Shown piece by piece: positions 3,974 through 7,122 of a stretch of 7,122 nt of DNA. The notes under the pieces were generated by a model, which saw only the letters and a list, made by a program, of their open reading frames with translations, did no database searches and was not told the DNA's origin. Source of the DNA: Candidatus Omnitrophota bacterium (lineage in GTDB: Bacteria > Omnitrophota > Gorgyraeia > 2-01-FULL-45-10); contig PLLI01000062.1 in assembly GCA_003140915.1 (NCBI GenBank), positions 1 through 7,122 on the forward strand, read 5' to 3'. The stretch's first letter is position 1, and every line of letters starts with the position of its first letter. Made by a program: the position numbers and the translations under genes.

Positions 3974-6547
3974 TTAAGACTTCATGAGATCGATCTTCAT
4001 CTTGCTGAATACGGCCTTAAGAAGCTCAAACCATAAGACGCTCCATATCCCCGCTGCCAGGCATATGATTATATCTTCCGAATGGATCTGTCCGAAATGG
4101 AAGATCTTTTGCAGGAAAGGAACGTAGATGATCAACAGCAGGAAGCATATGGCGCCGGCGACCACGCCGGTCAATGCCTTGTTTGAAACCGAAAATAACG
4201 ATATGATGCCTCTGGTCCATGAACGGTTGGTGAGGATCAGGCAGAGATTTGATATGATCAGCGTCACGAACGCCAACGCCCTCGCGCCGCTTTCGGTCTG
4301 GTGAAAACGCAGGGCGATCCAGAATACCGCGATCACGGCGACGAGTGACGATAATCCTTGAAGAAAGCTCAGGACGAGGAGTTTTCTGCCGAATAGCGAC
4401 TCTTTCGGATCCCTGGGCGGACGTTTCATCACGTTCTTCTCCGCAGGTTCCGACTCGAATACCACCGAACAGGCCGGGTCTATTATAAGCTCAAGAAATA
4501 CTATGTGGGCCGGATACAAAATTATCGGCCAGCCCATGATAACGGGTATCAGGGCAGCGCCGGCTATCGGGATGTGAACGCTTATTATATAAGCCATCGC
4601 TTTTTTAAGGTTATCGAATATCCTCCTGCCGAGCCGCACCGCTTCCACTATCGAAGAGAAGTCGTCGTTCAGGAGCACGATGCCGGACGCCTCACGGGCA
4701 ACGTCGGTGCCGCGGCCTCCCATCGCGATCCCGATCTGGGCCGATTTCAGGGCAGGCGCGTCATTCACGCCGTCGCCAGTCATCGCCACAACTTCTCCGT
4801 TCGATTTCAGCGCGTTGACTATCGATAATTTTTGCTCCGGTTGGAACCTCGAAAAGATATTTACCGTCTTGCATCTATCTTTGAGCTGTGCGGTATTCAT
4901 CAATTCAAGTTCCGGCCCGGTAATAACCTCGCTGGGATTCGAAAGCCCTATCTGTATGGCAATATTCTGGGCGGTGATCGAATAATCCCCCGTTATCATC
5001 ACTACCCTGATGCCGGCAGCGTAGCATTCCTGTATCGCGAGGGGGACGCTCGGGCGGATAGGGTCCGCAAGCCCTAAAAGGCCTATGAACTTAAAGTCGA
5101 AATCGTGCTGTGACTTGGGGAGCTTCTCTTTGTCAAAGGCGGCATTTGCGACGCCCAGGACGCGAAGGCCCTGGCCGGCCATTTCGTTAATGTGGCCGGC
5201 GAGCTCTTTTCTCTCGTTATCATTCAGGTGGCACAGGTCCTGGATCGCCTCCGGCGCGCCCTTGGCCGAAATTACAAAACCTTTTTTATCCGGGGTCACC
5301 CAGGCATGAGAGAGCGCCATCACCTCCCTGGAACGCGGGTATTCTTCGATGAGCGGCCAATCTTTATGGATATGTTCGGTGTTGTAAAGCGTCTCGTAGC
5401 CTAAGTCCTCCAAAGCCTTTTCAATGGGATCGAAGGGGTCCTTTTTGCTAGCGAGTATCCCGTATTCAATAACCTCGTGGAATTTTTCGGGAAGCGGCGC
5501 ACCGAGTCTTTCCGGGATATCGTAGAATTCCCTGCCGTTAAAAAGTTTTTTTATCGACATTCTATTCTGCGTCAATGTCCCGGTCTTGTCCACGCAGAGC
5601 ACTGTCGACGAGCCGAGGGTCTCGACCGCGGCGGCTTTTCTCGTTAAGACGTTCTTCTTCGATATCCTCCAGGCGCCGAGCGCCAGGAATATCGTGAGGA
5701 CCACAGGAAATTCTTCCGGCAGCATCGCCATGGCCAAGCTTATCCCGGAGAGGATACTCTCGAGCCAATTCCCCCTTGTCCATCCGTAAATCACCACTAC
5801 CATCACGCAGAGTAAAAGTGCTATACCGAATATCGCCCTGACCAGTTTCCCGGTCTCCTTCTGCAGGAGCGTCTCTTCTTCGTGTATCTCACCGAGCGCC
5901 TTGCCTATCTTCCCCATTTCCGTATCCGAACCTATCGAGACCACCCTGGCCAGGCCCTGTCCGTGCACTATAAGGCTTCCGGAATAGAGAAACGGCAGGT
6001 CATCGCCGCCGGGCCGCTTGAACTTATTGCCCTGGGCGTTTTCGCCGACCATTTTGCGGACCGGCATTGACTCGCCGGACAATATAGACTCATCCGCGGT
6101 AACGTTTATCCCCCAGAGCATGATTGCATCGGCCGGGACCCTGTCACCCTCCCTGATAATTATGATGTCATCCCTCACGACCTCTTTACCCGAGATCCTC
6201 TTCTGCACTCCATCCCTGATAACGAGAGCACGCGGGCTCGACAGGTCCCTTAGCGCGTCTATCGCTCTCTCTGCTTTGCCTTCCTGATAAACGGTAATGC
6301 CCATTATCGCGAATACGAACCCTAAGAGCATAAGCGCGTCCTGGACCTCGCCCAATATAAGGTAGATCGCCCCGCACGCAACGAGCAAGAGGAACATCGG
6401 TTCCTTGAATACGCCGAGAGCTATGGTAAATAAGCTTCGCGTCTTAGAGGCCGGCAGTTCGTTATAACCGTCCCTCTTCAGCCTTCCGGCGACTTCGGCT
6501 TCGGAAAGCCCTTTGATACTTTTTAGATCGGATTCATTTAAAGCCAT
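3974..6547 (-). CDS. Type II P-type cation-transporting ATPase
   Basis: An 857-residue ATP-driven cation pump of the inner membrane, full length for the Ca2+-ATPase-like (P2) class. The N-terminal domain (about 1-45) has LSEAEVAGRLKRDGYNELP. M1-M2 lie at about 49-88. The actuator loop carries SGES (157-160; usually TGES). M4 has PEEFP (277-281), followed by the phosphorylation site DKTGTLT (D320). The nucleotide domain has KGAPE (429-433). The hinge shows DPIRP (495-499), MITGD (517-521) and TGDGVNDAP (590-598). M5-M10 span about 649-848, and M6 has FLELIID, with E686 and D690 at the spacing of the SERCA N796/D800 ligands. The ion is not certain: Ca2+ is the default for this class, but PEEFP and E686 differ from SERCA's PEGLP and Asn. 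There are no N-terminal metal-binding CxxC motifs, arguing against heavy-metal pumps. The start overlaps the upstream DUF2062 gene by 10 bp, so translation is probably coupled. Confidence 0.95.
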   Translation of the reverse strand: MALNESDLKSIKGLSEAEVAGRLKRDGYNELPASKTRSLFTIALGVFKEPMFLLLVACGAIYLILGEVQDALMLLGFVFAIMGITVYQEGKAERAIDALRDLSSPRALVIRDGVQKRISGKEVVRDDIIIIREGDRVPADAIMLWGINVTADESILSGESMPVRKMVGENAQGNKFKRPGGDDLPFLYSGSLIVHGQGLARVVSIGSDTEMGKIGKALGEIHEEETLLQKETGKLVRAIFGIALLLCVMVVVIYGWTRGNWLESILSGISLAMAMLPEEFPVVLTIFLALGAWRISKKNVLTRKAAAVETLGSSTVLCVDKTGTLTQNRMSIKKLFNGREFYDIPERLGAPLPEKFHEVIEYGILASKKDPFDPIEKALEDLGYETLYNTEHIHKDWPLIEEYPRSREVMALSHAWVTPDKKGFVISAKGAPEAIQDLCHLNDNERKELAGHINEMAGQGLRVLGVANAAFDKEKLPKSQHDFDFKFIGLLGLADPIRPSVPLAIQECYAAGIRVVMITGDYSITAQNIAIQIGLSNPSEVITGPELELMNTAQLKDRCKTVNIFSRFQPEQKLSIVNALKSNGEVVAMTGDGVNDAPALKSAQIGIAMGGRGTDVAREASGIVLLNDDFSSIVEAVRLGRRIFDNLKKAMAYIISVHIPIAGAALIPVIMGWPIILYPAHIVFLELIIDPACSVVFESEPAEKNVMKRPPRDPKESLFGRKLLVLSFLQGLSSLVAVIAVFWIALRFHQTESGARALAFVTLIISNLCLILTNRSWTRGIISLFSVSNKALTGVVAGAICFLLLIIYVPFLQKIFHFGQIHSEDIIICLAAGIWSVLWFELLKAVFSKMKIDLMKS

Positions 6548-7038
6548 ATCTTTAAGCCACTTTTCCTTTTAAGTTTCACGAATTTCATGATGATATGCAC
6601 CGCGGCGTAAGCTACGAGGCCCGAAAATGCCGCTATTATTAAATATCCTGTCAGAACGGGCAGGATAATTTCGATCACTGACAGCTTCAACAGGCTGGAG
6701 AGATGAAAATCTTTAAAAAGCGCCGTCCAGCGCGAGCGGATAATTTCAGCGTCGAGGCCGAATAGAAAAGACCCTATCCTGATCGAGAATACAAAAGCCA
6801 GGATAGTGATCCACGTGTTGGTAAGAAGGCTCCCTAAAAACGCGCTTATCCGGTTGACTTTAAATAATACCGCCAGGAATACAGCAGCGATCGGCCCGGC
6901 AAAAGGCATTACTCCGGCAAAGACGCCCAGCCCGAAACCTATGGCTATTTTATGCGGAGTGTCATCGATCCTTATTAGTTTTATGTAAATTAATTTGAGA
7001 AAATCCCGCGCCTTATCCGGCGCCGTCTTTTTACGCAT
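6538..7038 (-). CDS. DUF2062-domain membrane protein
   Basis: The protein has 166 residues. After a basic N-terminus, residues 27-50 (TPHKIAIGFGLGVFAGVMPF and onward) show the typical DUF2062 opening, 'SP..IA.GFA.G.F.G..P..G'. KVNRISAFLGSLLTNTWIT (60-78) is the matching Asn-containing second segment. Hydrophobic stretches at about 33-58, 66-94 and 118-152 indicate an integral membrane protein. The biochemical function of DUF2062 is not established; members often sit near glycosyltransferase or envelope genes. Here it is coupled to a cation pump, its last four codons overlapping the pump's start. There is no Shine-Dalgarno site before the ATG. A promoter ends about 6 nt upstream, which suggests leaderless translation of the two-gene message. 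Confidence 0.85.
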   Translation of the reverse strand: MRKKTAPDKARDFLKLIYIKLIRIDDTPHKIAIGFGLGVFAGVMPFAGPIAAVFLAVLFKVNRISAFLGSLLTNTWITILAFVFSIRIGSFLFGLDAEIIRSRWTALFKDFHLSSLLKLSVIEIILPVLTGYLIIAAFSGLVAYAAVHIIMKFVKLKRKSGLKIWL

Positions 7039-7050
7039 CGGGAGGCTTTA

Positions 7051-7079
7051 ATTATATGCTAAACAGATGTAGTTGTCTA
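7051..7079 (-). promoter_or_regulatory. Promoter of the DUF2062-ATPase operon
   Basis: On the minus strand TAGACA (7074-7079, five of six) and perfect TATAAT (7051-7056) are 17 bp apart. The predicted start near 7044 is about 6 nt before the ATG at 7038. Confidence 0.65.
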
Positions 7080-7122
7080 TAAATTTTTCATCTCGCGCAG
7101 GCGGTTACTTTTGTGGCCGCCT
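7077..7122 (-). CDS. Possible C-terminal tail of a gene entering from the right
   Basis: One minus-strand frame is open from the right edge to a TAG at 7077-7079 and reads GGHKSNRLREMKNL. The tail is plausible but too short to assign to a family. The same bases can form a 10-bp stem with a TTTT loop (7099-7122), so this may instead be a hairpin. If it is coding, the downstream -35 box overlaps its stop codon. Confidence 0.25.
   Translation of the reverse strand, partial: GGHKSNRLREMKNL

Noticed and set aside
4505..6287. Several plus-strand open frames of 60-107 codons
   Set aside because: They all lie antisense to the P-type ATPase, whose motifs are intact throughout; none has a recognisable domain or ribosome site.

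Overview
This window looks like an ordinary chromosomal stretch from an uncultured Gram-negative-type bacterium. Several proteins have exported or periplasmic signatures: an RlpA-type barrel, a FecR-domain protein and two proteins with cleavable signal peptides. Shine-Dalgarno sites are of the AGGAG type and promoters of the sigma-70 type. The style (moderate GC, many short exported proteins, long coiled coils, a P-type ATPase) recalls Omnitrophota/PVC-type genomes. That assignment is an impression and no marker gene here proves it. No phage, CRISPR or insertion sequence is visible.

Layout. Positions 1-1107 (minus) hold a two-gene operon. A small membrane-anchored coiled-coil protein (722-1036) comes first, followed 11 bp later by a long repetitive coiled-coil protein that runs off the left edge (1-710). 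It is preceded by a promoter and a leader that can fold into two adjacent hairpins. Positions 1197-1613 (minus) encode a small RlpA-like double-psi beta-barrel protein that lacks two of the three usual catalytic residues. Positions 1614-1869 are a divergent intergenic region with promoters both ways and two related 39-bp palindromic elements. Positions 1870-2764 (plus) look like one transcription unit: an exported FecR-domain protein, a stand-alone tRNA-binding OB-fold protein and tRNA-Arg(ACG). A third, more diverged palindromic element begins at the CCA end of the tRNA. A long symmetric hairpin at 2879-2917 serves as terminator between convergent units.

Positions 2933-3916 (minus) hold three small genes: a membrane-anchored unknown protein, a lysine-rich exported protein and an exported beta-rich protein. 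Positions 3974-7038 (minus) hold a DUF2062 membrane protein whose end overlaps by 10 bp the start of an 857-residue type II P-type cation ATPase. A promoter lies just upstream of the DUF2062 gene, and the last few dozen bases may be the tail of another gene.

The most notable points are the structured leader, the three CCATTC...GAATGG elements (two with compensated substitutions, one fused to a tRNA end), promoters sitting only a few bases from start codons, and the altered active site of the RlpA-like protein. I did not find a clear new multi-gene defence or biosynthetic system.
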